Assembly (NCBI RefSeq): GCF_900112775.1 | Contig: NZ_FOYZ01000011.1 | Coordinates: 1 to 64,000, forward strand | Direction of reading: 5' to 3' | DNA: 64,000 nt | Origin: Anaeromicropila populeti | GTDB taxonomy: Bacteria; Bacillota; Clostridia; Lachnospirales; Lachnospiraceae | Shown here: piece by piece, positions 42,964 to 52,388 of the stretch | Layout of the letters: each line of letters starts with the position of its first letter | Position numbering within the stretch: position 1 is the stretch's first letter | Notes under the pieces: generated by a model | What the model saw: the letters and a program-made list of their open reading frames with translations, nothing else | What the model was told of the DNA's origin: nothing | Database searches by the model: none | Program-made: the position numbers and the translations under genes

Positions 42964-43635
42964 GTGAAGCGTTTGAAAAGATATAAATTAGCACCGTCAA
43001 TTTTAGCGGCAGATTTCACAAAATTAGGTGAGCAAATCAAAAGAGTAGATGAAGCTGGTGCAGACTATATTCACATTGATGTGATGGATGGAAGTTTTGT
43101 CCCTAGCATTTCCTTTGGAATGCCAGTTATCCAGTCAATACGTCCAGTCACCAATAGAGTTTTTGATGTGCATTTAATGATTGATGAGCCGATTCGTTAT
43201 GTAAAAGAGTTTAAGAATGCTGGTGCAGACATTCTTACCGTACATGCTGAAGCGTGTACGCATTTAAATAGAACGATCATGGCAATCAAGGAACTTGGAA
43301 TGAAAGCCTCTGTTTCCTTGAATCCAGCTACTCCTCTGTCAGTACTGGAATATGTGCTGCCAGAACTGGATATGGTTCTGATTATGAGTGTGAACCCTGG
43401 GTTTGGAGGGCAGAAGTTTATTTCATCTTCCTTAAACAAAATAAGCCAGCTTAGAAAAATAATTGAGGAGCAGCAGCTAGATGTGGACATACAGGTGGAT
43501 GGTGGTATCCATTTAAAAAATGTTGAGGCTGTTGTAAAAGCAGGAGCAAATGTAATAGTGGCTGGAACTGCTGTTTTTTCTAGTGATATTGAAAGCAATG
43601 TTCATGGTTTTTATGAGGTGTTTCAAAATGTATAA
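42964..43635 (+). CDS. rpe: Ribulose-phosphate 3-epimerase
   Basis: About 223 residues. It interconverts ribulose-5-phosphate and xylulose-5-phosphate. [10 protein letters not shown] at the start, [26 protein letters not shown] and VDGGI are signature blocks holding the metal and phosphate ligands. The start is uncertain: GTG 42964 has little room for its ribosome site, while TTG 42973 is better placed after GGAAGAG. The thiN start overlaps the 3' end. Confidence 0.94.
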   Translation: MKRLKRYKLAPSILAADFTKLGEQIKRVDEAGADYIHIDVMDGSFVPSISFGMPVIQSIRPVTNRVFDVHLMIDEPIRYVKEFKNAGADILTVHAEACTHLNRTIMAIKELGMKASVSLNPATPLSVLEYVLPELDMVLIMSVNPGFGGQKFISSSLNKISQLRKIIEEQQLDVDIQVDGGIHLKNVEAVVKAGANVIVAGTAVFSSDIESNVHGFYEVFQNV

Positions 43636-44284
43636 TTGCTTTTTGATTTTGACTGGTGGAAGAATCGATGAATTATTTCTACGAGAATATTTAGATACCC
43701 ATGATCGTCAGACGATTATATGTGTGGATGGAGGACTGGAACCAGCCTATCGAGTTGGGATAATACCTGAATTTGTAGTGGGAGACTTTGATACTGTTTC
43801 AAAGGATGTACTTACGTATTATAAAAAAATTAGTGGCGTTGAAATTTATGAGTACAATCCAGAAAAGGATGCCACTGATACAGAAATTGCATTGGAATTA
43901 GCAATATCAAAAGGTGCTGTGCATATTACAATTATGGGAGCTACTGGAACCCGGTTTGATCATATGCTTGGCAGCATGGCCAATCTAAAGAAAGTATTAC
44001 TGGCTGGCATTCAGGCAGAAATTCTGGATGAATATAATAAAATTTATTTAATAAATCAACCAGTTACCATTCATAAAATGCGGCAATATGGGAAGTATGT
44101 ATCGCTGCTTCCATTTACAGAAAAGGTAACGGGCATTACACTAACAGGAATGAAATATCCTTTGACAAATCATACACTATCTGCTGGAGATAGTTTGGGA
44201 ATTAGTAATGAGATTATTTCAGAACAGGCTGAAATATTATTGGATTCAGGGATATTAATTGTTGTAGAAGCAAAGGATAATTAA
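43628..44284 (+). CDS. thiN: Thiamine pyrophosphokinase
   Basis: 218 residues from ATG 43628, with GAGGTG seven bases upstream and an 8-bp overlap with rpe; an earlier in-frame ATG would run deep into rpe. It makes thiamine diphosphate from thiamine and [34 protein letters not shown] and [12 protein letters not shown] are family motifs. Thiamine diphosphate serves transketolase, which works with Rpe. Confidence 0.93.
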   Translation: MYNCFLILTGGRIDELFLREYLDTHDRQTIICVDGGLEPAYRVGIIPEFVVGDFDTVSKDVLTYYKKISGVEIYEYNPEKDATDTEIALELAISKGAVHITIMGATGTRFDHMLGSMANLKKVLLAGIQAEILDEYNKIYLINQPVTIHKMRQYGKYVSLLPFTEKVTGITLTGMKYPLTNHTLSAGDSLGISNEIISEQAEILLDSGILIVVEAKDN

Positions 44285-44304
44285 AAGGAGAAAGAGGAAT
44301 CTAT

Positions 44305-45402
44305 ATGAAATTAGGAATTGTTGGACTACCAAATGTAGGAAAAAGTACGTTGTTTAATGCGTTGACAAAGGCGGGAGCAGAATCTGCAAATTATCCATTT
44401 TGCACCATTGATCCCAATATTGGAATTGTTTCTGTTCCCGATGAAAGACTAAAGGTATTGGGAGAATTATATAAATCAGAGAAGGTTGTTCCGGCAGTCA
44501 TTGAATTTGTGGATATAGCAGGTCTAGTTAAAGGAGCTTCAAAAGGAGAAGGACTTGGAAATCAGTTTTTGTCAAATATACGAGAGGTAGATGCTATTTT
44601 GCATGTTGTCCGCTGTTTTGAAGATCCTAATATTATCCATGTAGATGGATCTGTCGATCCGCTAAGAGATATTGAAACCATTAATCTAGAGCTGATTTTT
44701 TCTGATATGGAAATGGTAGAGAGAAGAATTGCAAGAGCCTCAAAGGGAGCAAGAAATGACAAAACCCTGGCTAAGGAAGTAGAATTTTTAGAGAGAGTGA
44801 AGGCACATCTTGAAGATGGTAATATGGCAAAAAGTCTTGTTGTGGAAGATGAGGAGGAGATAAACTGGTTAAATAATTATCAGTTATTAACGCAAAAGCC
44901 CGTTATCTATGCAGCCAATGTTATGGAAGATGATTTAACAGAGGATGGCGCTTCTAACGCAAATGTGAAAAAGGTCAGAGAATTTGCAGTGAATGAGAAG
45001 TCAGAGGTTTTTGTTATCTGTGCACAAATCGAACAAGAGATTGCTGAATTAGATGATGAAGAGAAAAAAGAATTTTTAGAGGATTTAGGATTACAGGAGG
45101 CTGGATTGGAGAAATTAATAAGAGCCAGCTATCGACTGCTTGGTTTAATCAGTTATTTGACAGCAGGACCACAGGAAAGCAAAGCATGGACAATAAAGGT
45201 TGGTACAAAGGCACCTCAGGCAGCTGGAAAAATTCACAGTGATTTTGAGAGGGGATTTATCCGGGCAGAAATTGTAAACTATCAAAACTTAATTGAATGT
45301 GGTTCTTTTAATGCTGCGAAAGAAAAAGGACTTGTTCGTTCTGAAGGAAAAGAATATGTGGTACAAGATGGTGATGTTGTATTATTCCGATTTAATGTAT
45401 AA
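44305..45402 (+). CDS. ychF: Redox-regulated ATPase YchF (OBG family)
   Basis: 365 residues. The P-loop is GLPNVGKSTLFNAL, and DIAGLVKGASKGEGLG is switch II. The NKxD position reads NVME (YAANVMEDD), the reason this family prefers ATP over GTP. The C-terminal TGS domain ends GDVVLFRFNV. It binds ribosomes, with a role in stress response. AAGGAGAAAGAGG precedes the start. Confidence 0.95.
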   Translation: MKLGIVGLPNVGKSTLFNALTKAGAESANYPFCTIDPNIGIVSVPDERLKVLGELYKSEKVVPAVIEFVDIAGLVKGASKGEGLGNQFLSNIREVDAILHVVRCFEDPNIIHVDGSVDPLRDIETINLELIFSDMEMVERRIARASKGARNDKTLAKEVEFLERVKAHLEDGNMAKSLVVEDEEEINWLNNYQLLTQKPVIYAANVMEDDLTEDGASNANVKKVREFAVNEKSEVFVICAQIEQEIAELDDEEKKEFLEDLGLQEAGLEKLIRASYRLLGLISYLTAGPQESKAWTIKVGTKAPQAAGKIHSDFERGFIRAEIVNYQNLIECGSFNAAKEKGLVRSEGKEYVVQDGDVVLFRFNV

Positions 45403-45422
45403 ATTTTAAGGCGGTGTAGAGT

Positions 45423-46277
45423 GTGAATGGTTGTGAAGTGAGTTTTCCTAATTTGGGAATATATTTAGACAATGTGGTAAGTGGGTTTAAAGTCTTTGGA
45501 TTTGAAATTGCTTTTTATGGCATCATTATTACACTGGGAATGATTGGCGGTTATTTAGTCTCGGAATGGCAGGCCAAAAGAACTGGACAGGATGCAGAAA
45601 TGTATTTGGATTTTGCACTATATGCCATTGTACTATCTGTAATTGGAGCCAGAGTATATTATGTTATCTTTAGCTGGAATGAATTTGCAGATGAACCGTT
45701 AAAAGTGTTTAATACACGTACAGGTGGACTTGCTATTTATGGAGGGGTAATCGCTGGAATTTTGACAGCTATTATTTACACAAGACTGAAAAAAGTATCC
45801 TTTTGGCTGGTTGCCGATACGGCATGTGTTGGGTTATTAACAGGACAGATTATTGGGAGATGGGGAAATTTCTTTAATAAAGAGGCATTTGGCTCTTATA
45901 CAGATAACCTTTTTGCAATGAGACTGCCATGGGATGAAGCGGTTCTCCATATGTCTAACAAGTCTGCGGCAGAACTGATGCAATATGTAGAAAACGGGTA
46001 TATTCAGGTGCATCCTACCTTTTTGTATGAATCTGTATGGAATCTGATTGTCTTAATTTTAATATTGCTTTATACAAAACATAAAACCTTTGACGGTGAA
46101 TTGTTTTTTCTATATATTGGAGGCTATGGGCTGGGCCGTTTATGGATAGAAGGCCTTAGAACAGACCAGCTTATTTTGTGGGGGACAACTATTCCAGTGT
46201 CTCAGCTTCTGGCAGGAATTATGATAGTATGTGCTGTTTTCTGCATTTTGTATAACCGTCGTAAAAAGGCAAAGTAA
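45423..46277 (+). CDS. lgt: Prolipoprotein diacylglyceryl transferase
   Basis: 284 residues from GTG 45423. It adds diacylglycerol to the lipobox Cys of lipoproteins such as the one at 1559. About seven membrane segments are visible. The Lgt signature GRWGNFFNKEAFG is complete; family catalytic regions also include GARVYYVIFSW and GLAIYGGVIAG. It is followed by a terminator and the mraZ promoter. Confidence 0.94.
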   Translation: MNGCEVSFPNLGIYLDNVVSGFKVFGFEIAFYGIIITLGMIGGYLVSEWQAKRTGQDAEMYLDFALYAIVLSVIGARVYYVIFSWNEFADEPLKVFNTRTGGLAIYGGVIAGILTAIIYTRLKKVSFWLVADTACVGLLTGQIIGRWGNFFNKEAFGSYTDNLFAMRLPWDEAVLHMSNKSAAELMQYVENGYIQVHPTFLYESVWNLIVLILILLYTKHKTFDGELFFLYIGGYGLGRLWIEGLRTDQLILWGTTIPVSQLLAGIMIVCAVFCILYNRRKKAK

Positions 46278-46300
46278 AATATAAATAACAATTATTGTAA

Positions 46301-46349
46301 AAAAATAACAAATATTATTGCGTTTTAATCGTAATTATTTGTTATTTTT
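46301..46349 (+). terminator. Terminator after lgt
   Basis: AAAAATAACAAAT (46301-46313) pairs with ATTTGTTATTTTT (46337-46349) and the T run continues. It separates the dapF-lgt series from the dcw cluster. Confidence 0.7.
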
Positions 46350-46363
46350 TTTTATGCTTATAC

Positions 46364-46392
46364 TTGAATATTTCCCTTAAATGGGTTAAAAT
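46364..46392 (+). promoter_or_regulatory. Promoter of mraZ and the dcw cluster
   Basis: TTGAAT (46364-46369), 17 bases, TAAAAT (46387-46392). Confidence 0.65.
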
Positions 46393-46400
46393 TAATGTAC

Positions 46401-46450
46401 AAGTGGTGCAAAGTGGTGGAAAGTGGTGGACAGTGCCACAAATGTGGGTT
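46401..46450 (+). promoter_or_regulatory. MraZ-type operator: 10-bp repeats
   Basis: AAGTGGTGCA, AAGTGGTGGA and AAGTGGTGGA follow each other without gaps (46401-46430), then the decayed CAGTGCCACA and AATGTGGGTT. MraZ is known to bind direct repeats of about 10 bp ahead of its own gene. The array starts about where transcription should begin. Confidence 0.75.
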
Positions 46451-46477
46451 GACTAAAGACCGAGGTAGGTGAAAGCC

Positions 46478-46906
46478 ATGTTTATGGGTGAACACAATCA
46501 TACAATAGATTCAAAAGGAAGAATTATTGTACCCTCTAAATTTCGTGAAGAGTTAGGAGAAGAATTTGTTTTAACTCTTGGTTTAGATGGGTGTCTATTT
46601 GTTTACCCCAATGAAGAATGGATGAATTTTGTCTCAGAATTGAGAAAACTACCAGGAAATAAAGAAGCCAGACAATTGCAACGATATTTTATGGCAGGTG
46701 CTGCAACCTGTGAAGTGGACAAGCAAGGAAGAATTTTGATTCCAACTAAACTGAGGGAACATGCAGGATTAGAAAAAGAAGTAGTATTTGTTGGCGTTTT
46801 GAGCAAAATAGAAGTATGGAGCAGGGAACGTTGGGAAGCCAACAACAGCTACGATAATATGGATGAAATAGCAAACCATATGTCCACGTTTGGCTTGAGT
46901 TTTTAG
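46478..46906 (+). CDS. mraZ: Transcriptional regulator MraZ
   Basis: 142 residues from ATG 46478, since the family starts [21 protein letters not shown] lies upstream, and the GTG at 46469 is inside that ribosome site. Two SpoVT/AbrB-like half domains each carry a DxKGRI motif ([20 protein letters not shown]). MraZ forms ring-shaped oligomers that bind repeats in its own promoter and restrain the division cluster. rsmH follows 19 bp later. Confidence 0.95.
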   Translation: MFMGEHNHTIDSKGRIIVPSKFREELGEEFVLTLGLDGCLFVYPNEEWMNFVSELRKLPGNKEARQLQRYFMAGAATCEVDKQGRILIPTKLREHAGLEKEVVFVGVLSKIEVWSRERWEANNSYDNMDEIANHMSTFGLSF

Positions 46907-46925
46907 AAAGAAGGTTTGTAGGTCA

Positions 46926-47870
46926 ATGGAATTTAATCATATATCAGTTTTATTAACAGAAACAATTGACGGGCTAAATGTACGTCCAGGTAAAATATAT
47001 GTGGATGGTACTCTAGGTGGTGGCGGACATGCATATGAAGTGTGTAAAAGATTGAATCAAAAGGGTAAGTTTATAGGAATTGATCAGGATTTAGCTGCAA
47101 TTAGTGCAGCAGGGAGAAGATTAGAAGAATTTGGAGAGTTAGTAACGATTGTAAGAGATAACTATTGTAATATGAATGATATTTTACACAACCAGCAAAT
47201 AAATAAGGTTGATGGAATTGTCTTGGATCTTGGTGTATCTTCTTATCAGCTAGATACGGCTGAGAGAGGATTTTCTTACATGGAAGAGGCATCACTGGAC
47301 ATGAGAATGGATCAGAGACAGGATAAAACAGCAAAAGATATTGTGAATACTTATACAGAAGAGAAGTTATATCATATCATACGTGATTATGGAGAAGATA
47401 AATTTGCAAAGAATATTGCAAAACATATTGTACGGTATAGAGAAAATCAGGTAATTGAAACGACAACCCAGCTTGTTGAGGTTATTAAGGGTGCTATTCC
47501 ATTAAAAGTTAGAATGAATGGAGGACATCCAGCCAAAAAAACATTTCAGGCAATTAGAATTGAATTAAATCAAGAACTGAATGTTTTAAAAGAAACATTA
47601 AATACAATGATTGATTTACTGGAAGATGATGGGAGGATATGTGTAATAACATTTCATTCATTGGAAGATAGAATTGTTAAAAACATTTTTCGAGAAAATG
47701 AAAAACCATGTATATGTCCACCAGGGTTCCCTGTTTGTGTATGTAATAGAAAATCAAAGGGACATGTTGTTACCAGAAAGCCGATTCTTCCTTCAGAAGA
47801 GGAATTAGAAATGAACAGGCGCTCAAAAAGTGCAAAGCTAAGAATATTTGAAAAACAACAGGAAAAATAA
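46926..47870 (+). CDS. rsmH: 16S rRNA m4C1402 methyltransferase
   Basis: 314 residues. It methylates N4 of C1402 in 16S rRNA. SAM site: [15 protein letters not shown] and [24 protein letters not shown] and [18 protein letters not shown] are typical of RsmH. The C-terminus has the motif [11 protein letters not shown]. It holds its usual second place in the dcw cluster. Confidence 0.96.
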   Translation: MEFNHISVLLTETIDGLNVRPGKIYVDGTLGGGGHAYEVCKRLNQKGKFIGIDQDLAAISAAGRRLEEFGELVTIVRDNYCNMNDILHNQQINKVDGIVLDLGVSSYQLDTAERGFSYMEEASLDMRMDQRQDKTAKDIVNTYTEEKLYHIIRDYGEDKFAKNIAKHIVRYRENQVIETTTQLVEVIKGAIPLKVRMNGGHPAKKTFQAIRIELNQELNVLKETLNTMIDLLEDDGRICVITFHSLEDRIVKNIFRENEKPCICPPGFPVCVCNRKSKGHVVTRKPILPSEEELEMNRRSKSAKLRIFEKQQEK

Positions 47871-47894
47871 CTTGAAAAGAAATGGGGAGGCGTC

Positions 47895-48455
47895 ATGGAG
47901 AAAAAACAGTACAATTTAAATCGAAATGAGTATGTTGTTGATGGGAGTGCCGCGAAGAAACTTTCACGTAAAGCCTCTTACACATATAACGATTCATTGG
48001 AAAACTGGAACGATGAGCAGGAACGACGGGAAAGGCGCAGGCAGGCAGAAGAGAGAAAAAGGAAGCAGGAAAGGAAAGCCAAGGAAAACAGAATGGATTT
48101 TTCTACCTTTATCTTTTTGTGCGGCGCTATAGCACTTACTATGTATGTTTGTGTATCCTATCTCAAGGTGCAGAGTGATAATCTTGTGAAGAAAAATGCA
48201 ATTGCATCACTGGAAAGTGAAATTATTACACTGAAGAACGAAAACAAAGTTGCATTAGATAGAGTAAATTCTGCCCAAGATTTATCCTATATTTATGATG
48301 TGGCAACCAAACAGCTTGGCATGGTACATGCAAGTGAAAATCAAGTGATTCCATACGAGAGCACAAAGAGTGATTTTGTGAAACAGTATGCGGATATCCC
48401 TGAAAGCACAAGCGAAGGGGTTGTTGGGGAAATTTTGGATAAGTTTGCAAAGTAA
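47895..48455 (+). CDS. ftsL: FtsL-like cell division protein
   Basis: 186 residues. The long N-terminal cytoplasmic part is strongly basic (RRERRRQAEERKRKQERK, about 44-62). One membrane segment (69-90) follows and then an extracellular coiled coil (IASLESEIITLKNENKVA). This topology and the position between rsmH and ftsI identify FtsL, which joins DivIB and DivIC to activate septal synthesis. Sequence similarity in this family is low, so the call rests on topology and place. Confidence 0.85.
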   Translation: MEKKQYNLNRNEYVVDGSAAKKLSRKASYTYNDSLENWNDEQERRERRRQAEERKRKQERKAKENRMDFSTFIFLCGAIALTMYVCVSYLKVQSDNLVKKNAIASLESEIITLKNENKVALDRVNSAQDLSYIYDVATKQLGMVHASENQVIPYESTKSDFVKQYADIPESTSEGVVGEILDKFAK

Positions 48456-48478
48456 GCTTAGGATAAGTAGGTGAAATA

Positions 48479-50458
48479 ATGAGACAAAGGAAAAAAAATA
48501 ATACAATTAAGAAGTTCAATAGCAAAATGCAGGGGGACTTATTCCTTGTATTTTGTGTTGTTGTTCTTCTTTTTCTTGCCTTAATTGGAAGGCTGCTATA
48601 TATAACATATAGTTCAGGCGAACGATATGAAAGACGGGTGCTTTCCCAACAAACATATGTCAGCAATGCAATACCGTTTCAGCGAGGGATGATCTTAGAC
48701 CGTAATGGAACTGTTCTTGCTAAAAGTATCCGTGTGTACAATGTGATTTTAGATCCTAAAAAGTTATTGTCAAGCGAGGAATTTTATCAGCCGACAATTG
48801 CAGCATTGAAGGAATGCTTTTCAATGAAGGAAGAGGATGTGAAAGCTGTTCTGGAAGAAAAGCCAGAATCCCAATATGTTGTAATGCAAAAATCAGTGGA
48901 GGCAGAAAAAGTTGAACAATTCAAGAAGATGAAAGAAACGGATGAAAATATACAGGGTATTTGGTTTGAGGACAATTACAAACGGTACTATCCACAAAAG
49001 TCGCTTGCTTGTGATGTAATTGGATTTGCGTCTGCTAATGGTTTTATTGGAGTGGAAGCTTATTATAACAATGAACTTATAGGAAACAATGGACGAGAGT
49101 ATGGGTATTTTGATGCGGATTTGAATCTGGAAAGAACAGTAAAGCCTGCGGTGAATGGAAATACAGTGGTTACAACTCTGGATTCCAATATTCAACAAAT
49201 TGTTGAAGAAAAAATCGAGGATTTCAATAAAGAAGTTGGTGGGAAAAATACAGCCGTTCTTGTAATGAATCCTACCAACGGAGAGATTTTGGCAATGTCC
49301 TCTGGATTACAGTATGATTTGAATAATCCAAGAGACTTGTCCTCTTTCTATACAAAAGCAGAACTTAATGGTATGACAGAGGATGAAAAAATGGACGCCC
49401 TAAATGGGATTTGGAGAAATTTTGTAGTGAGCGATGGCTACGAGCCAGGTTCTACTTTTAAACCTATAACAGTTGCAGCAGCATTAGAAGAAAATATTGT
49501 TACACCAGAGTCCACTTTTTTGTGTACAGGACATGAAGTAATTTCTGGGGTTTCCATTAGTTGTGCCAAGGTGCAGGGACATGGAACGATTACATTGGCA
49601 GAGTCCTTAATGTATTCCTGTAATGCAGCTATGATGCAGATTAGTGCCAAGCTGGGGAATAAGGCATTTTATCAGTATGAAAATAATTTCTTATTCGGGC
49701 AAAAAACAGGTATTGATTTGCCAGCAGAGCACATGGGTGAAATTTATCAATTAGATGGGATGCGGCCAACTGATTTAGCAGTATCTAGCTTTGGGCAGGG
49801 AATGAAGGTAACTATGCTGCAAATTGCCAGTGGAATTTCTTCTCTGATTAATGGAGGTAATTATTACGAACCTCATGTTTTGAAACAAATAGAAACAGAT
49901 ACAGGTGCTGTGGTAGAAACAAAGGAACCAGTACTGGTGCGTGAGACGGTTTCTTCCGAAACCAGTGAATTTATACGAGAAGCATTGTTTCAGACGGTTG
50001 AAAATGGAACGGCAACTGCTGCTCAGGTCGAAGGTTATCAAATAGGAGGTAAGACAGGTACAGCAGAAAAATATCCACGTAAACAGGGAAATTATCTAGT
50101 TTCTTTTATTGGGTTTGCTCCTTACGATAATCCATCTGTTTTGGTTTATGTTGTAGTGGACGAACCAGCTGTTGAAGATCAGGCACACAGCACATATGCG
50201 TCGAATCTTTTTCATAATATTATGACAGAAATTCTTCCTTTTTTAGAAATATATAAAACTAATGTCACAGAGACAACAGAACCTAGTGAGGAACCAACTC
50301 AAACAGAAGAAAACAGGGCAGAAGCCACACCAGTCCCAACCTTGTCACCAACCGAGGGAGAAAATGTGGAAGAGGACAATCCAGAAGGCTATGAAGAAGA
50401 ATCAATGCCTGATAATGTTGTAAAATCCATCCGTGAATCCGAAGAGCCCGTAGAATAA
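48479..50458 (+). CDS. Class B penicillin-binding protein, FtsI/PBP2B-like, with acidic tail
   Basis: 659 residues. Membrane anchor at about 21-43, dimerisation domain to about 230, then a transpeptidase domain with S325-TFK, S380-CN and K525-TG. This is the septal cross-linking enzyme expected after ftsL. No PASTA domain follows. Instead the last 60 residues are a low-complexity, Glu/Thr/Pro-rich tail of unknown use. A second class B PBP follows 84 bp later. Which of the two is the vegetative FtsI is uncertain. Confidence 0.9.
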   Translation: MRQRKKNNTIKKFNSKMQGDLFLVFCVVVLLFLALIGRLLYITYSSGERYERRVLSQQTYVSNAIPFQRGMILDRNGTVLAKSIRVYNVILDPKKLLSSEEFYQPTIAALKECFSMKEEDVKAVLEEKPESQYVVMQKSVEAEKVEQFKKMKETDENIQGIWFEDNYKRYYPQKSLACDVIGFASANGFIGVEAYYNNELIGNNGREYGYFDADLNLERTVKPAVNGNTVVTTLDSNIQQIVEEKIEDFNKEVGGKNTAVLVMNPTNGEILAMSSGLQYDLNNPRDLSSFYTKAELNGMTEDEKMDALNGIWRNFVVSDGYEPGSTFKPITVAAALEENIVTPESTFLCTGHEVISGVSISCAKVQGHGTITLAESLMYSCNAAMMQISAKLGNKAFYQYENNFLFGQKTGIDLPAEHMGEIYQLDGMRPTDLAVSSFGQGMKVTMLQIASGISSLINGGNYYEPHVLKQIETDTGAVVETKEPVLVRETVSSETSEFIREALFQTVENGTATAAQVEGYQIGGKTGTAEKYPRKQGNYLVSFIGFAPYDNPSVLVYVVVDEPAVEDQAHSTYASNLFHNIMTEILPFLEIYKTNVTETTEPSEEPTQTEENRAEATPVPTLSPTEGENVEEDNPEGYEEESMPDNVVKSIRESEEPVE

Positions 50459-50542
50459 AGTGGACTCGTGTATATGAAAAGTTATCATAACAAGCCATCC
50501 TTTGTAATAAAATAAAAATGATAAGTGTTATGGAGTTGGCAT

Positions 50543-52300
50543 ATGGCAAGAAATAAGACGTTTAATAGAAAAAATCTTACGTTTTTATTGGTGATTGTTT
50601 TAGTTGGAACGTTAAGTTTGATGGGACGTCTAGCATATTTGATGATTTTTAAAGCAGAACATTATGGCATAATGGCAAAAGAAATTCATGAAAGAGAGAG
50701 ACCTATTAAAGCGGAGAGAGGAACTATATATGATGCAAATGGAATTGAACTTGCAAATAACAAGCCAGTTTGCACCATTTCTGTTATTCACAGTCAAATT
50801 GAAGAGCCAGAAAAGGTAATTGAAATATTGGCAAAAGAGCTTGGGCTGAGTACAGAAACTGTTCGAAAGAGAGTGGAAAAGGTTTCATCTATTGAAAGAA
50901 TCCGTTCTAATGTTGATAAGGAACTGGCAGACCAGATCCGAGAATATGATTTGGCGGGTGTTATGATTGATGAAGACTATAAGAGGTATTATCCTTATGA
51001 AACACTTGCATCTAAGGTAATTGGTTTTACTGGCAGTGATAATCAAGGGATTATCGGGCTGGAAGTAGAATATGATAAATATCTGGCAGGAATTGATGGC
51101 ACTATTTTGACATTAACCACTGCCCGCGGAGTTGAAATTAAAAATGCAGCAGAAGACAGAGTTGAACCAGTTGCAGGAAATGACTTATACTTAAGCCTGG
51201 ACGTAAATATTCAAAAGTACGCAGAACAGGCAGCGAAAAAAGTGTATGAGGCAAAGCAGGCAAAAAATGTGAAGCTGATTGCACTAAATCCACAGAATGG
51301 TGAAATTTATGCAATGGTAAATTATCCAGAGTTCAATTTAAACGATCCATTTACTTTAAATACAGAAATAAATGTTACGCTTTCAGATAGTGAAAAAAAC
51401 AATTTATTAAATAATATGTGGCGTAATGGCTGTATCAGTGATACTTATGAACCTGGTTCAACATTTAAAATTGTGACAGCAACGGCAGCATTAGAGGAAA
51501 AAGTTGTTAAGCTGACAGATACCTTTAATTGTCCGGGATATAAAATTGTTGAGGACAGAAAAATACGATGTCATAAAACAGCAGGGCATGGCACAGAAAC
51601 CTTTGTGGAAGGGATTCAGAATTCGTGTAATCCGGTATTTATGGAGGTGGGAGCCCGCGTTGGAGCGGAAAACATGTATAAAAATTATAAAAAGCTTGGA
51701 CTGTTTCAAAAAACAGGAATTGATGTTCCAGGTGAAGCCAATTCTATTACACATAAACTGGAAAATGTAAAGGCAGTTGAATTAGCTACTATGTCATTTG
51801 GGCAGGGAATTTCCATTACACCATTACAGCTTTTAGTAGCTGCCAGCGCAGTAGTAAATGGTGGAACACGGATTACACCTCATTTTGGTGTTAAGATTGT
51901 AAGTGCTGATGGACAGTATGTAAAGAAACTAACGTATCGGGAAAAAAGCAATGTTATTACCAAAGAAACAAGTGACACGATGAAAATGCTTTTGGAGTCG
52001 GTGGTTGCAGAGGGTTCAGGAAATAAAGCTTATTTGCCGGGGTTCCGCATTGGAGGAAAGACAGCAACATCTGAGAAACTTCCAAGACGCAGCAACAAGT
52101 ACATTTCATCCTTTATTGGATTTGCGCCTGCGGATGATCCTCAGATTATGGCAATTGTACTCATTGACGAACCAGTCGGTATATACTACGGTGGAACAAT
52201 AGCAGCACCGGTCATTGCGGACTTATTCAGTAATGTTCTACCTTATATGGGAATTGAAGAACAGTATGTAGGTGAAGATGGGGCAACAGATAATCAGTGA
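50543..52300 (+). CDS. Class B penicillin-binding protein, SpoVD-like, KTA in place of KTG
   Basis: 585 residues from ATG 50543 (GGAG seven bases upstream). Membrane anchor 12-34, dimerisation domain, and transpeptidase motifs S306-TFK and S361-CN. The third motif reads K506-T-A508 instead of KTG. From memory, some clostridial SpoVD-like proteins share KTA, so this may be a subfamily trait. No PASTA repeats. Being second after an FtsI-like gene, as spoVD is in Bacillus, a spore cortex role is possible. Confidence 0.88.
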   Translation: MARNKTFNRKNLTFLLVIVLVGTLSLMGRLAYLMIFKAEHYGIMAKEIHERERPIKAERGTIYDANGIELANNKPVCTISVIHSQIEEPEKVIEILAKELGLSTETVRKRVEKVSSIERIRSNVDKELADQIREYDLAGVMIDEDYKRYYPYETLASKVIGFTGSDNQGIIGLEVEYDKYLAGIDGTILTLTTARGVEIKNAAEDRVEPVAGNDLYLSLDVNIQKYAEQAAKKVYEAKQAKNVKLIALNPQNGEIYAMVNYPEFNLNDPFTLNTEINVTLSDSEKNNLLNNMWRNGCISDTYEPGSTFKIVTATAALEEKVVKLTDTFNCPGYKIVEDRKIRCHKTAGHGTETFVEGIQNSCNPVFMEVGARVGAENMYKNYKKLGLFQKTGIDVPGEANSITHKLENVKAVELATMSFGQGISITPLQLLVAASAVVNGGTRITPHFGVKIVSADGQYVKKLTYREKSNVITKETSDTMKMLLESVVAEGSGNKAYLPGFRIGGKTATSEKLPRRSNKYISSFIGFAPADDPQIMAIVLIDEPVGIYYGGTIAAPVIADLFSNVLPYMGIEEQYVGEDGATDNQ

Positions 52301-52316
52301 TGGGAAAAAAAGTTTC

Positions 52317-52345
52317 TTGCTAATGGTTTTGTAATAGAATATAAT
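52317..52345 (+). promoter_or_regulatory. Internal promoter ahead of mraY
   Basis: TTGCTA (52317-52322), 17 bases, TATAAT (52340-52345). It would let mraY-murD-ftsW be expressed apart from the PBPs. Confidence 0.6.
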
Positions 52346-52388
52346 GGTAGAGTTAGACAATACTTAAGATAATAATGAGGTGAGATAG

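Noticed and set aside
46401-46450. Short tandem repeats as a CRISPR array or minisatellite
   Set aside because: The 10-bp unit without spacers, directly ahead of mraZ, fits the known MraZ operator.
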